DNA of 45,208 nt from JBFMFR01 sp040752025 (GTDB lineage: Bacteria; Chloroflexota; Anaerolineae; Anaerolineales; UBA4823): NCBI GenBank assembly GCA_040752025.1, contig JBFMFR010000056.1:1-45208 (forward strand). The letters run 5' to 3'. The number at the start of each line of letters is the position of its first letter. The first letter of the stretch is position 1. The notes beneath the pieces were generated by a model, which saw nothing but the letters and a program-made list of their open reading frames with translations, was not told the origin of the DNA and did not search any database. This document shows positions 7,337 to 14,885 of this stretch, in pieces. A program made the translations under genes and the position numbers.

Positions 7337-8744
7337 GATCGAGCAAAGTACGCCCGCTGACCCGCACAAGATTGTGATGACCACCCTCCCTTATCCCCCT
7401 GGACCCCGCAATGGCCGCCTGCCCGGCGAACAGTGGTGGGCCTTCCGGCGTGATCCCCTGGCTTTTCTGACGCGCATGGCGCGCCAGCACGGCGATATCG
7501 TTTGTTTCAGGGTCGGGCCGCGCCAGTTGTACCTGCTCAATCACCCGGACTTTATCAAAGCGGTGTTGGTCGATGACCAGCGCAATTTCGTCAAGAGCCA
7601 GGCTTTTCAACGCGCCAGGGTGTTACTGGGCGATGGACTGTTGACCAGTGAAGGCGAGCTGCATCTGCGCCAGCGGCGCATGATCCAGCCGGCTTTCTCA
7701 CAGGCGCGCATCGCCGGGTATGCTCAGTACATGGTTGAAGGCGCGGCGAGCATCTCTCGCAACTGGCAGGATGGGCAGGTAGTGGATATGCAAGCCGAGA
7801 TGGCGCACCTGACGATGGGCATCGTGACCCGGGCGCTGTTCGGCGTTGATGTGGATGACGAAGCCAGCGAACTGCGCCAGGCGACTGCTGACCTGGTGGC
7901 GCAGTTCAACCTGCTCACTTCACCGGTGTATGCTTGGATGCAGCGGTTGCCGGCTCGCTTGGCAGGCTGGCTGCCCATCAACCGCAGCGCCCGGCGGGCT
8001 GCGCAGCGCCTGGAAGACCTGGTGCAGGGCATGATCGCATCGCGGCGGGGGAACGGCAACCAGGCCGACGACCTGCTCGCCCGGCTGCTGGCAGCCCAGG
8101 ATGGCGAAACGGGGATGAGCGACCGGCAGGTGCGCGATGAGGTGATGACGCTGTTCCTGGCGGGGCACGGGACCACGGCCAACGCCCTGACCTGGACCTG
8201 GTATCTGCTGGCGCAGTCTCCCGCGGTTGGCGCTCGCCTGCATGCCGAGCTGTCCGGTGTGTTGAACGGACGCCATCCATCCGCTGTAGACCTGGAAAGC
8301 CTGCCGTACACGCGCCGGGTGCTGAGCGAGAGCCTGCGCCTGTACCCGCCGGCCTGGGTCATCGCTCGCCAGGCGCTGGCAGATTACCCGCTGGGCGGGT
8401 ACTGCATCCCGCGCGGCGCGACGGTGCTCATCAGTCCGTGGGTGACGCAGCGCGACCCGCGCTACTTCTCCGACCCGCTGCGCTTCGACCCCGAGCGCTG
8501 GCGGCCTGGGCAGCAGGCGGGCCGCCCGCTGTTTGCGTATTTCCCGTTTGGCGGCGGGCCGCGGGTGTGCATCGGCGAACATTTCGCCTGGATGGCCATG
8601 ACCCTGGCGCTGGCAATCCTGGCCCAGGACTGGAAGCCGGGCCTGCTGCCAGGTTGTCAATTGACGGTGCAGCCAGCAATTACGCTGCGCCCACGTAATG
8701 GTTTGCGCATGATCCTGCAAAGCCGCAAGCCCCAAGACCGGTAA
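7335..8744 (+). CDS. Cytochrome P450 monooxygenase
   Basis: A soluble 469-residue P450 from the first ATG; the start may instead be the ATG at 7377, just before PYPPGPRNG. Visible P450 signatures are the Pro-rich hinge (YPPGPRNGRLPG), I-helix AGHGTT (about 276-281), K-helix ExxR (ESLR, about 332-335), FDPERW, and the heme-ligand loop FPFGGGPRVCIG with Cys near residue 412. The I-helix motif is normally AGxET or AGxDT; here the acidic residue used in proton delivery is Gly (about G279), which may alter O2 activation. The substrate cannot be read from sequence. There is no ferredoxin or reductase gene next door. It lies downstream of a kinase/regulator pair, suggesting induction by an external signal. 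Confidence 0.93.
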   Translation: MIEQSTPADPHKIVMTTLPYPPGPRNGRLPGEQWWAFRRDPLAFLTRMARQHGDIVCFRVGPRQLYLLNHPDFIKAVLVDDQRNFVKSQAFQRARVLLGDGLLTSEGELHLRQRRMIQPAFSQARIAGYAQYMVEGAASISRNWQDGQVVDMQAEMAHLTMGIVTRALFGVDVDDEASELRQATADLVAQFNLLTSPVYAWMQRLPARLAGWLPINRSARRAAQRLEDLVQGMIASRRGNGNQADDLLARLLAAQDGETGMSDRQVRDEVMTLFLAGHGTTANALTWTWYLLAQSPAVGARLHAELSGVLNGRHPSAVDLESLPYTRRVLSESLRLYPPAWVIARQALADYPLGGYCIPRGATVLISPWVTQRDPRYFSDPLRFDPERWRPGQQAGRPLFAYFPFGGGPRVCIGEHFAWMAMTLALAILAQDWKPGLLPGCQLTVQPAITLRPRNGLRMILQSRKPQDR

Positions 8745-8784
8745 GATCAGTCCAAAATAATTCCAAAGCAAAGGAGAAATACCC

Positions 8785-9876
8785 ATGAAACGCACGCTAA
8801 TCCCGACCCTGTTGTTCAGCTTACTGGTGATCCTGTCCCTGGCATGCAGCAGTTCTGCCCCGGCGGCGGCTCCCACCTTCACGCCTGACGCCCAGGCGAC
8901 GATCAACGCGGCTATCGCCGCCACGGCCAGCGCCCAGGCCTATACCCAGGCCACCATCGACGCGGCCATCGCGGCTACGGCAGTGGCTATGCCGCCCACG
9001 CCGACGCCAGGACCGGAGGTCGAATATATCACGATGACCGAAGAGGAACTGGCGGCTTTGATCGACCAGGCAGTGAACGAGGCAGTGACGGCCACGACTA
9101 CGGCCAGCACAGCCACCACGCAAACCACTTCGGATGATGCCGTTACCTACGACGAGGTGCAAACCGTGGAGGTGTACGTACAGGGTGCGGAAGAAGCGAT
9201 CGCTTACGCCGAGGAATTGATCAGCGTTTACTACTCGCTGTACGGCGACCTGGCAACCGAGACGATCAGCCTGCTGACCGAGGTCGAGCAGGATCTGGAA
9301 GCTATGGCCAGCAGCACGGCTGCCCTGGCAGCCTCGCTGGTGGAGATCGAGAACACCCTGAGTCAGGGGCTGGCCCTGGCCGAAGAGACGATCAACCAGT
9401 TGGAGAACGCCGCCCAGGCGGCTGCCGCCAGCCTGGCGCAGGTCCAGGAGCACGCACAGAACTGGGTGGGCAGAACCCAGGTGGACCGTGAGAACCGCGC
9501 CAACCAGGCCCTGAATGTGAAACCCGATCACGTTCCTACCGATCTTCAGTCGACGTTGCAGGAAGCCTTCAACTTCGTTGACCTGGTGCGCGGCTCGCTG
9601 GGCGATAATAAGATCAGCCGGGATGAGTTGAACCGCATCGCCCAGTTGGGGGCCAACGTTTCGGCAGGCTTCAGCGCTCACGGCGGGCCCAAGATGCGGG
9701 ATTTCTCAGGCAGGCTGAATGAGATCACCGGGCAGCTGGCGCGCGGCCAGAACCGCCAGGCGCGTGACAACGTAGGCAACTTCGAGCGCTCGCTGGGCGA
9801 CCGCCCCTCCGGCCCAGGGGTCAAGCCCGGTGGCGGCGGGGGGGGCGGTGGTGGGCTGCTGCCCGGACGGCCGTAG
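8785..9876 (+). CDS. Ala-rich coiled-coil lipoprotein
   Basis: Exported lipoprotein of 363 residues. The signal peptide ends in lipobox LSLAC with the acylated Cys at residue 21; AAAGGAG precedes the ATG by 7 nt. Two copies of a QATI(N/D)AAIAATA unit follow (about 36-67). The middle is strongly Ala/Glu/Gln-rich and predicted helical or coiled coil (about 120-235). The C-terminal third is a compact helical region with a glycine run near the end. There is no catalytic motif. It may be a structural envelope protein. It ends before a strong hairpin, so it looks monocistronic. Confidence 0.8.
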   Translation: MKRTLIPTLLFSLLVILSLACSSSAPAAAPTFTPDAQATINAAIAATASAQAYTQATIDAAIAATAVAMPPTPTPGPEVEYITMTEEELAALIDQAVNEAVTATTTASTATTQTTSDDAVTYDEVQTVEVYVQGAEEAIAYAEELISVYYSLYGDLATETISLLTEVEQDLEAMASSTAALAASLVEIENTLSQGLALAEETINQLENAAQAAAASLAQVQEHAQNWVGRTQVDRENRANQALNVKPDHVPTDLQSTLQEAFNFVDLVRGSLGDNKISRDELNRIAQLGANVSAGFSAHGGPKMRDFSGRLNEITGQLARGQNRQARDNVGNFERSLGDRPSGPGVKPGGGGGGGGGLLPGRP

Positions 9877-9913
9877 AGGGCTGGGAATTGCTGTAAGTTT
9901 TGATCGAACTGAG

Positions 9914-9949
9914 GGAGGTCCCTGTGCTCAGAGTGGTGCAGGGATCTCC
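9914..9949 (+). terminator. 14-bp stem-loop after the lipoprotein gene
   Basis: GGAGGTCCCTGTGC (9914-9927) pairs with GTGCAGGGATCTCC (9936-9949), with three G-U pairs in the plus-strand RNA and an 8-nt loop. Only a short T-stretch follows (TGTTTGG), so termination may be weak. Confidence 0.5.
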
Positions 9950-10009
9950 TGTTTGGCCCTGACCAATATGAGGTAGGTGGTTCCCGCAAGGCGCTGAGAG
10001 AGACGGGGC

Positions 10010-10120
10010 GCGTCCGGGACCAACCGCACGGGTTGAAACCTGGCGTTGGTGCTCCCCAAAAACAAGCGGGGATGAAGTCCCCGCCCTGGTAGCAGCGCCC
10101 GGTTCACCGGGCTGGTTTTT
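10010..10120 (+). other. Hairpin-rich spacer: possible small RNA or transposable-element end
   Basis: Consecutive structures lie in a region without a reading frame. The first is GCGGGGA-TGAAG-TCCCCGC (10066-10084). The second is GCCCGG-TTCA-CCGGGC (10097-10112), followed by a T-run. Upstream is GGTTGAAACC (10031-10040). The end-on hairpin style recalls IS200/IS605 ends or small RNAs, but there is no transposase and no proof of expression. Confidence 0.35.
10097..10120 (+). terminator. Rho-independent terminator
   Basis: A perfect 6-bp GC stem (GCCCGG and CCGGGC) with a TTCA loop, followed by TGGTTTTT. This is a classical intrinsic terminator for plus-strand transcripts entering from the hairpin-rich spacer, and it insulates the flippase gene. 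Confidence 0.65.
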
Positions 10121-10151
10121 CGATGGACTGTGCGGGTTGGTTTTCGCCTGA

Positions 10152-10157
10152 TAGAAT
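10152..10157 (+). promoter_or_regulatory. TAGAAT box before the flippase gene
   Basis: A -10-like TAGAAT ends 8 nt before the ATG at 10166, the same close spacing seen at 2975. The intervening AAGAGGCG includes a weak AGAGG. Confidence 0.4.
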
Positions 10158-10165
10158 AAGAGGCG

Positions 10166-11692
10166 ATGGAATTATTGCAGATCAATCCACGCATCGAGCC
10201 GGGCCTGCGTTGGGCGGCGGTGCGGCAGGTGGTGAATGGCCTGACGGGCACGCTGGGCGTTCTGGCGTACACGCGCATGCTGCGCCCTGAAGACCTGGGG
10301 GCTTTCGGCCTGGCGCTGGTGGTTTACCAGGGGTTGCTGAGCCTGATCGAAGCGCCGATGCGCGACGCGGTGGTGTATTTCCGGGACGAACAGGGGCAGC
10401 ATGACAGCGCCGCCTTCTGGATTCTGCTGGCTTTTAGCAGCCTGGCGGTGATCCTGGTGTGGACGCTGTCGCCAGGGTTGATCCGCCTGTATCGTTTCGA
10501 GGTGGACGCCAGCCTGGTGTGGGTGATGGGGCTGGCCTTTTTCGGGCGAGCGATGGGACTGGTGCCCGGGGCGCTGCTGCTCAAGCGCTTCCAGTTCGCC
10601 TGGTACGAGGGTTTGTTGATGCTGGCGGATATGATCCTCTTTGTGGGGTGGGTGACTCTGGCCTGGCGAGGGCTGGGCGCCTGGAGCCTGGTCCTGCCGG
10701 TGCTGTTCTCGACTGTTTGCCTGAGCGCGGCGGCCTGGTGGGCGAGCGGCTTTCGCCCGCAGCGCTGGCCGGCAGCCAGCGCCTTCCGGGATGTGCTGCG
10801 TTTCACCCGCAACCTGTTTGGCAGTAAGCTGGCGTCTTACCTGTGCGGCTATATCGACAACGCCGCGGCGGGATTGATGGGGGCGCGCGCCCTGGGGTTG
10901 TACAGCCTGGGCGAGGACCAATCCGCCTTTGCGGTGATCAGCGTGGGGGTGCCGCTGGCGAACATCGCTCTGCCAGTCCTGGCGAACGCTCGCGCCCGGA
11001 TGGAGGAGTTCAAGCGCATTTACCTGAATATGCTGCGTTTGACTGCCACCCTGACGCTGCCGATGCAAATCGGGGTTTTCCTGCTGGCCGACCTGGGGAT
11101 CAAGGTGCTCTTTGGCGAGCAGTGGCTGGAGGCGGCGCCGGTGCTGCGCGCCTACCTGGTCTTCCGCCTGGTGGACGCTTTGCTGACGCAGTGCAGCGCG
11201 GCCACTTCGGCGGCCGGCCGGCCAGATATCCAGTTCAAGCTGGACGTGGCGCAGGCGCCTTTCTTCCTGCTGGTGGCCTGGGCGGCTTTGTCCCGGGGGG
11301 TCGGAATCATAGGCCTGGCCTGGATGCTGGCGTGCATGCGTAGCCTGGCCGGGCTGGTCTACCTGGCGGTCACGCTGCGCCTGGCCGGGGCCAACCTGGC
11401 TGAGGCGGGGCGCAGCCTGGGGCCCAGCCTGCTGTCCGGCGTTTTGATGGGCGCGGCGGTGTTTGGGCTGCGCGGCTCCGGGATGGTGCAGGGCTGGGTG
11501 AGGGGCGTGCAGCCGGCGCTGCTGGCCGATGGGCTCGAATTGACTCTGCTGGTGGCGAGCGGGGCAGTAACTTACCTGCTGATCCTGTGGATTGTGGACA
11601 GGGCGGGATTGAAAGATGTATTGAGATTGGCCTGGCGCGTTTTAGTGCCCAGTAAAGCACCGCGCCTTCCAATTACCGGTAAAATTTCGTGA
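10166..11692 (+). CDS. Polysaccharide flippase (MOP superfamily, Wzx/WzxC-like)
   Basis: A 508-residue inner-membrane protein with about 12-14 hydrophobic segments. The amino terminus has the family pattern RWAAVRQVVNGLTGTLGVLAYTRMLRPEDLGAFGLALV and RDAVVYFRD, typical of lipopolysaccharide/O-unit exporters of the MVF/Wzx group. It would move undecaprenyl-linked glycans across the cytoplasmic membrane. No glycosyltransferases lie beside it, so it is an orphan in this window. The 3' end overlaps the convergent PIN toxin gene by 20 nt. There is a weak ribosome-binding site but a TAGAAT box just upstream. Confidence 0.85.
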   Translation: MELLQINPRIEPGLRWAAVRQVVNGLTGTLGVLAYTRMLRPEDLGAFGLALVVYQGLLSLIEAPMRDAVVYFRDEQGQHDSAAFWILLAFSSLAVILVWTLSPGLIRLYRFEVDASLVWVMGLAFFGRAMGLVPGALLLKRFQFAWYEGLLMLADMILFVGWVTLAWRGLGAWSLVLPVLFSTVCLSAAAWWASGFRPQRWPAASAFRDVLRFTRNLFGSKLASYLCGYIDNAAAGLMGARALGLYSLGEDQSAFAVISVGVPLANIALPVLANARARMEEFKRIYLNMLRLTATLTLPMQIGVFLLADLGIKVLFGEQWLEAAPVLRAYLVFRLVDALLTQCSAATSAAGRPDIQFKLDVAQAPFFLLVAWAALSRGVGIIGLAWMLACMRSLAGLVYLAVTLRLAGANLAEAGRSLGPSLLSGVLMGAAVFGLRGSGMVQGWVRGVQPALLADGLELTLLVASGAVTYLLILWIVDRAGLKDVLRLAWRVLVPSKAPRLPITGKIS

Positions 11693-12161
11693 GAGCATCT
11701 TGGGCGCTGGCGATAACTCTAGGTGACATCCAGACAGAAGAACTTATCAAGTTGTCCAGATACTCGACAGCCTCAACGTATGTGAGATAGCCAACGGCAG
11801 CAGCCCATAGTATGATTCCGAGCGAGCCGTGTACTTCGATGTCCATTGCACTTGCAAACAGGCGCGCTGCTGCATCATCTGTCAGAAACCACTTGACGTT
11901 CAATTGCCGAGCCAGAGAAAGCGCTTCTGCTTCGCCAGGATCCAGGAGGCCGGCTTGCATCCAGGAATTTGCCAGTTGCTGAAAAGGTTCTTCCAGTAAA
12001 TTAATATTGATCCATGCGGGCAGTTTGAAATCCGGTAAAAGGTGGGTGAGTTCGGCTTCCACCATCTTAGGGGTGTGGATGTCCCCGGCCAGCCTTAGTA
12101 AATCCAGGCATTTGGCTTCCTGGAGGTGTAATATGGGGCCAGTATTCGATACGATGATCAT
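11673..12161 (-). CDS. PIN-domain toxin (DUF3368-like)
   Basis: A 162-residue PIN-fold protein, probably the RNase toxin of a type II toxin-antitoxin pair. The amino terminus IIVSNTGPILHL matches the DUF3368 subgroup, with Asn where other PIN proteins have the first catalytic Asp. Further PIN acids are visible in PGEAEALSLA and FLTDDAAARLFA. The ATG overlaps the antitoxin stop (ATGA). AT content and codon use are higher in A/T than the neighbouring flippase, suggesting recent arrival. The 3' end runs 20 nt into the convergent flippase gene. Confidence 0.8.
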   Translation of the reverse strand: MIIVSNTGPILHLQEAKCLDLLRLAGDIHTPKMVEAELTHLLPDFKLPAWININLLEEPFQQLANSWMQAGLLDPGEAEALSLARQLNVKWFLTDDAAARLFASAMDIEVHGSLGIILWAAAVGYLTYVEAVEYLDNLISSSVWMSPRVIASAQDALTKFYR

Positions 12162-12367
12162 GTATGATCGTCGGTTTTACTTTGATCTAATGCCCAACGG
12201 ATGTCTTCTTCTTGAAACCGCTCCATCAGTTCCAGGCGATTGCGTCCTAGAAACTCTGCCAACGCTAAGCGAATAGCCTCAGCCCGGTCTGTAAACCACC
12301 CCTTCTTCACCAGGGCATCCAACTCCTGAGCCGTTTTCTCTGGCAACTCAATCTGTACAATGGTCAT
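12158..12367 (-). CDS. Ribbon-helix-helix antitoxin
   Basis: A 69-residue antitoxin. The start at 12367 is chosen because GGAGGTCAGA stands just before it; an upstream ATG at 12379 lacks a site. The first 50 residues have the MetJ/Arc pattern: beta-strand TIVQIELPEKTAQELDALV, then helices WFTDRAEAIRLALAEFL. The C-terminal tail is acidic and probably wraps the PIN toxin. Overlap with the toxin start gives coupled synthesis. A palindrome overlapping its -10 box is the expected self-repression site. Confidence 0.85.
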   Translation of the reverse strand: MTIVQIELPEKTAQELDALVKKGWFTDRAEAIRLALAEFLGRNRLELMERFQEEDIRWALDQSKTDDHT

Positions 12368-13325
12368 TCTGACCTCCAAGTACTGCTATATTCAAATTAT
12401 AGCAGAAAAGGCGTGTAGCATAATCATCGATTACTTCTTTCATGGCCAGGCGCTCCAGCCACTCGCAGGGGATGCCGCTTTCACCGTAGAAGGCCCCGGC
12501 CAGTTGTCCGTAGATCGCTCCGGTGGTGTCGGCGTCATCGCCCAGGTTGGCGGCCAGCAGGCAGCCCTGCCGGAACGAATCGCTGTGGTGGAAGGCCCAT
12601 AGGGCGGCTTCCAGCGAGCGCACCACGTAGCCGCTGCCCTGGATGCGCGGCGGCTGGCGCTCCTTGAAGGAACCGCAGGCGACTTCGTCGATCTCGGCGC
12701 ACAGGGGCTGCGCCTGCCAGTATCCGGCTTGCGGGCTGTAGCGCGGGGCGAGCAGGTCAACCTTGCTCGCACCGTTCAGGGCGCCGGCCAGCAAAGCGCC
12801 GAAGTAGCGGCAGGCGTCCACTGCCGCCGGGGCGCCGTGGGTGGTGCGCGAGCTTTCGGCGCAGCGCCGGATGGCTTCGAGCGGCTGGCGGGCGTAGAAC
12901 ATGGCCACCGGGGCCAGGCGCATCAGCGAACCGTTGCCGGCCGAGCGCGGGTCGCTCGAGCCGCTGAAGGGCTCGCCGCTGGCCTCGAACTGTTCTAAAG
13001 CCTGGCGCACGGTGTTGCCGATGTCGAAGCAGCGCCCGTTGCTGCTCAGGTAGCCTTCCCGGTACCAGCGCAGGTAGCGCCGCATCTGGTCGCCGGCATC
13101 GAAACCCTGGCATTCGAGCAGGCTCTCGGCCAGGCACAGGGCCATGGAAGTGTCGTCGGTCCACTCGCCGGGGGCCAGGTCGAAGGGCCCGCCGCCGAGC
13201 ATGTCCTCCAGAGGGGAAAAGCTGCCCGGCGGGCGGAATTCCAGGGTGGCGCCCAGGGCATCGCCCACCGCCAGGCCGAGCAGGCAGCCGCGCAGGCGGT
13301 CGAGCGGAGCGATGGGGCCGGTCAT
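12348..13325 (-). CDS. ADP-ribosylglycohydrolase (DraG/ARH family)
   Basis: A 325-residue metal-dependent hydrolase that removes ADP-ribose from proteins or other targets. Di-Mg ligand motifs are complete: GLAVGDALG (17-25), WTDDTS (55-60), GNGSLMR (about 130-136) and ANLGDDADTTGA (259-270) with D263, D264, D266, T267. The start is the ATG at 13325, fused to the upstream stop as TGATG, so it is translationally coupled. The frame is open further upstream but antisense-like. The last 15 or so residues are encoded by the palindrome/promoter of the antitoxin, and the stop lies 20 nt inside the antitoxin gene. The original C-terminus was probably altered when the TA pair arrived. No ADP-ribosyltransferase is seen nearby. 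Confidence 0.9.
   Translation of the reverse strand: MTGPIAPLDRLRGCLLGLAVGDALGATLEFRPPGSFSPLEDMLGGGPFDLAPGEWTDDTSMALCLAESLLECQGFDAGDQMRRYLRWYREGYLSSNGRCFDIGNTVRQALEQFEASGEPFSGSSDPRSAGNGSLMRLAPVAMFYARQPLEAIRRCAESSRTTHGAPAAVDACRYFGALLAGALNGASKVDLLAPRYSPQAGYWQAQPLCAEIDEVACGSFKERQPPRIQGSGYVVRSLEAALWAFHHSDSFRQGCLLAANLGDDADTTGAIYGQLAGAFYGESGIPCEWLERLAMKEVIDDYATRLFCYNLNIAVLGGQNDHCTD
12383..12405 (-). promoter_or_regulatory. Toxin-antitoxin promoter inside a perfect palindrome
   Basis: CTGCTATA (12383-12390), 7-nt spacer, TATAGCAG (12398-12405). The minus-strand TATAAT (12396-12401) lies inside the palindrome, so repressor binding would block RNA polymerase. The site lies within the final coding bases of the upstream ADP-ribosylglycohydrolase gene. 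Confidence 0.7.
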
Positions 13326-14008
13326 CAATAAGGCGGCTCGGCCGGGCCGCTGTAGCCGCACATGCCTGTGCGCGGCGAGTTGAGCAGCGGCATCGGTTCG
13401 CCGTAGCTGTCGTGTGGGTGCTCTTCGGCGTGCGCGCTGCATAAGAACCCGGTTTCTTCCCCTTCTTCCTGGCATTCGATGCACAGCCATGCCGCTGGCT
13501 GCCCGCATTCCATGCACAGCGCGATGGGCGGCAGGTTGCGCGCCAGCAGGGCGATGGGGTGTTTGCTGGTGGGCTTGCCCTGCCGGTAGTCCACCACTTT
13601 GATGTCGGTCTCCGAGGTGGTGCCGAAGTCGTACAGGTGGCGCAGCACCAGGCCCGGATCGAAAACGCTGTCCGCTTTGCGCGCCTTGCCCACCTCTATC
13701 CCGCCCCAGCCGCCGATAGTGAACTTGCTCAGGTGGCCGCAGCATTCCAGCCAGATAGCGCGCAGGTATTTGTCCAGCTTGTCCAGGCTGGCCGAGCCGT
13801 TCATCTCCAGGTCGAGCCAGAAATCTTTATCGTAAGCGTCCTGGACGCGCAGCAGCCAGAGTGTTTCGAGCGGGCGGCTGCTGGACTCGGCGGCTTGCAG
13901 AGCCTCCAGCCGCCGGGGGCAGGCTGCCAGGTGTTTGGCGGCGCTGCGCTTGGTGAAAACTTCGCCGCAGTAGGCGCAGGCGCCGCGCGATTCGGGTTTA
14001 CGGGGCAT
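13325..14008 (-). CDS. Zinc-binding, pRiA4b ORF-3-like protein
   Basis: A 227-residue cytoplasmic protein. An N-terminal zinc knuckle (CAYCGEVF...KHLAAC, about 11-30) is followed by a domain of the IS1096-passenger/plasmid pRiA4b ORF-3 type (WLLRVQDAYDKDFWLDLEMNGSASLDKLDKYLRAIW, from about 49). The C-terminal region is a second Cys/His-rich zinc cluster (CMECGQ...CIECQEEG...CSAHAEEH). The ATG at 14008 has a good AGGAGG 6-7 nt upstream; a longer frame to 14191 has no such site. The stop overlaps the ATG of the ADP-ribosylglycohydrolase. The function of the pRiA4b-type domain is unknown; here it may accompany the hydrolase. Confidence 0.75.
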   Translation of the reverse strand: MPRKPESRGACAYCGEVFTKRSAAKHLAACPRRLEALQAAESSSRPLETLWLLRVQDAYDKDFWLDLEMNGSASLDKLDKYLRAIWLECCGHLSKFTIGGWGGIEVGKARKADSVFDPGLVLRHLYDFGTTSETDIKVVDYRQGKPTSKHPIALLARNLPPIALCMECGQPAAWLCIECQEEGEETGFLCSAHAEEHPHDSYGEPMPLLNSPRTGMCGYSGPAEPPY

Positions 14009-14236
14009 GTGGAAACCTCCTGAATGGGATTGGGTTGTGGATGCACTGACCGGCCTGTTGAAACAGTGAAAGCGGCGCGGGCCAGGTTCACAGCCCTGAT
14101 TCTGCATGTAGATGCGCAGTTCGTCAAGGCTTTTTGGGGCGATCCGTGCCGTTGGCTGGACAGGCGAGGGGGGTTCATCCGCAGATTGCACAGATTGGCG
14201 CAGATTGGGAAAGAGGCCTGGAACGTTCGCCGGGGG

Positions 14237-14242
14237 TATAAT
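14237..14242 (+). promoter_or_regulatory. TATAAT box before the Cys-rich secreted protein
   Basis: GGGGGTATAATCAG lies about 50 nt before the GTG at 14294. The region from 14009 to 14236 otherwise shows nothing recognisable. Confidence 0.45.
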
Positions 14243-14293
14243 CAGTTCGAGATGCTGGCGAGGATAATCAGCCGCCGGTGTAGGAGGTGATTG

Positions 14294-14869
14294 GTGAGAA
14301 AGCGTTTGATATCCCTGGCTTTGCTTGTCCTGCTGATCGTTGGCGGGTTGGGCACCTCCTGGATGTTCCTGGGGTATTGGTGGAACCCGGCCTCTCCCTG
14401 CGCTCCCCAGCCGGACAGACCTTCTAGTGGGGTGATCGAAGCGCCCTGGCTGCTGCCTTTAGGAACGGAGGTGATCAAGAATCAGGGTCGTGTGTGTTTT
14501 TGGCCAATGCAATTGGATGATTTGCCGGCCAACGATTTGCGGGTACAGGTGATTTCATCAGGCTGTTACTCCTCCAGTTGCACGCTGGTCTATGGGCGCA
14601 CCGGGCGTATGAAGATCGACCAGGCGGCGTTCACTGTCCGTCTCACCTCTCGTTTTGCGGTAAGGCCGCTGGACAGCTCACAATTTGGCGTTAATAAGGG
14701 CTGCCTGTGTACATTAGATTGCGCCGGGGCGGGGAGGCTCGAGTATGAAACCGGCCCGCTGCAGGAAGGGGATTACCAGGTTTTCATCGGAAGAATTTTG
14801 GTGGGGACAGTGACCATCCCGTTTACGCAGCTCAGCCTTTGCCTGGATACGGAGCATCCGGTTCGATGA
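14294..14869 (+). CDS. Secreted or membrane-anchored Cys-rich protein, unknown function
   Basis: 191 residues with an N-terminal hydrophobic segment (about 6-28) and a soluble extracytoplasmic part containing eight cysteines, some paired closely (SGCYSSSC, GCLCTLDC), which suggests disulfides. GTG at 14294 is preferred over TTG at 14291 because AGGAGG ends 6 nt upstream. No family was recognised. It is convergent with the fic gene, with a 16-nt gap. Confidence 0.65.
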   Translation: MRKRLISLALLVLLIVGGLGTSWMFLGYWWNPASPCAPQPDRPSSGVIEAPWLLPLGTEVIKNQGRVCFWPMQLDDLPANDLRVQVISSGCYSSSCTLVYGRTGRMKIDQAAFTVRLTSRFAVRPLDSSQFGVNKGCLCTLDCAGAGRLEYETGPLQEGDYQVFIGRILVGTVTIPFTQLSLCLDTEHPVR

Positions 14870-14885
14870 AGCAAACCGATTCCCT

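Noticed and set aside
8785..9876. Type VII/ESX-like or spectrin-like protein call for the Ala-rich lipoprotein
   Set aside because: Only helical and coiled-coil character is visible; no WXG or defined repeat supports a specific family.
10031..10040. GGTTGAAACC, a string seen in CRISPR repeats
   Set aside because: Single copy with no spacer array; no Cas gene in the window.
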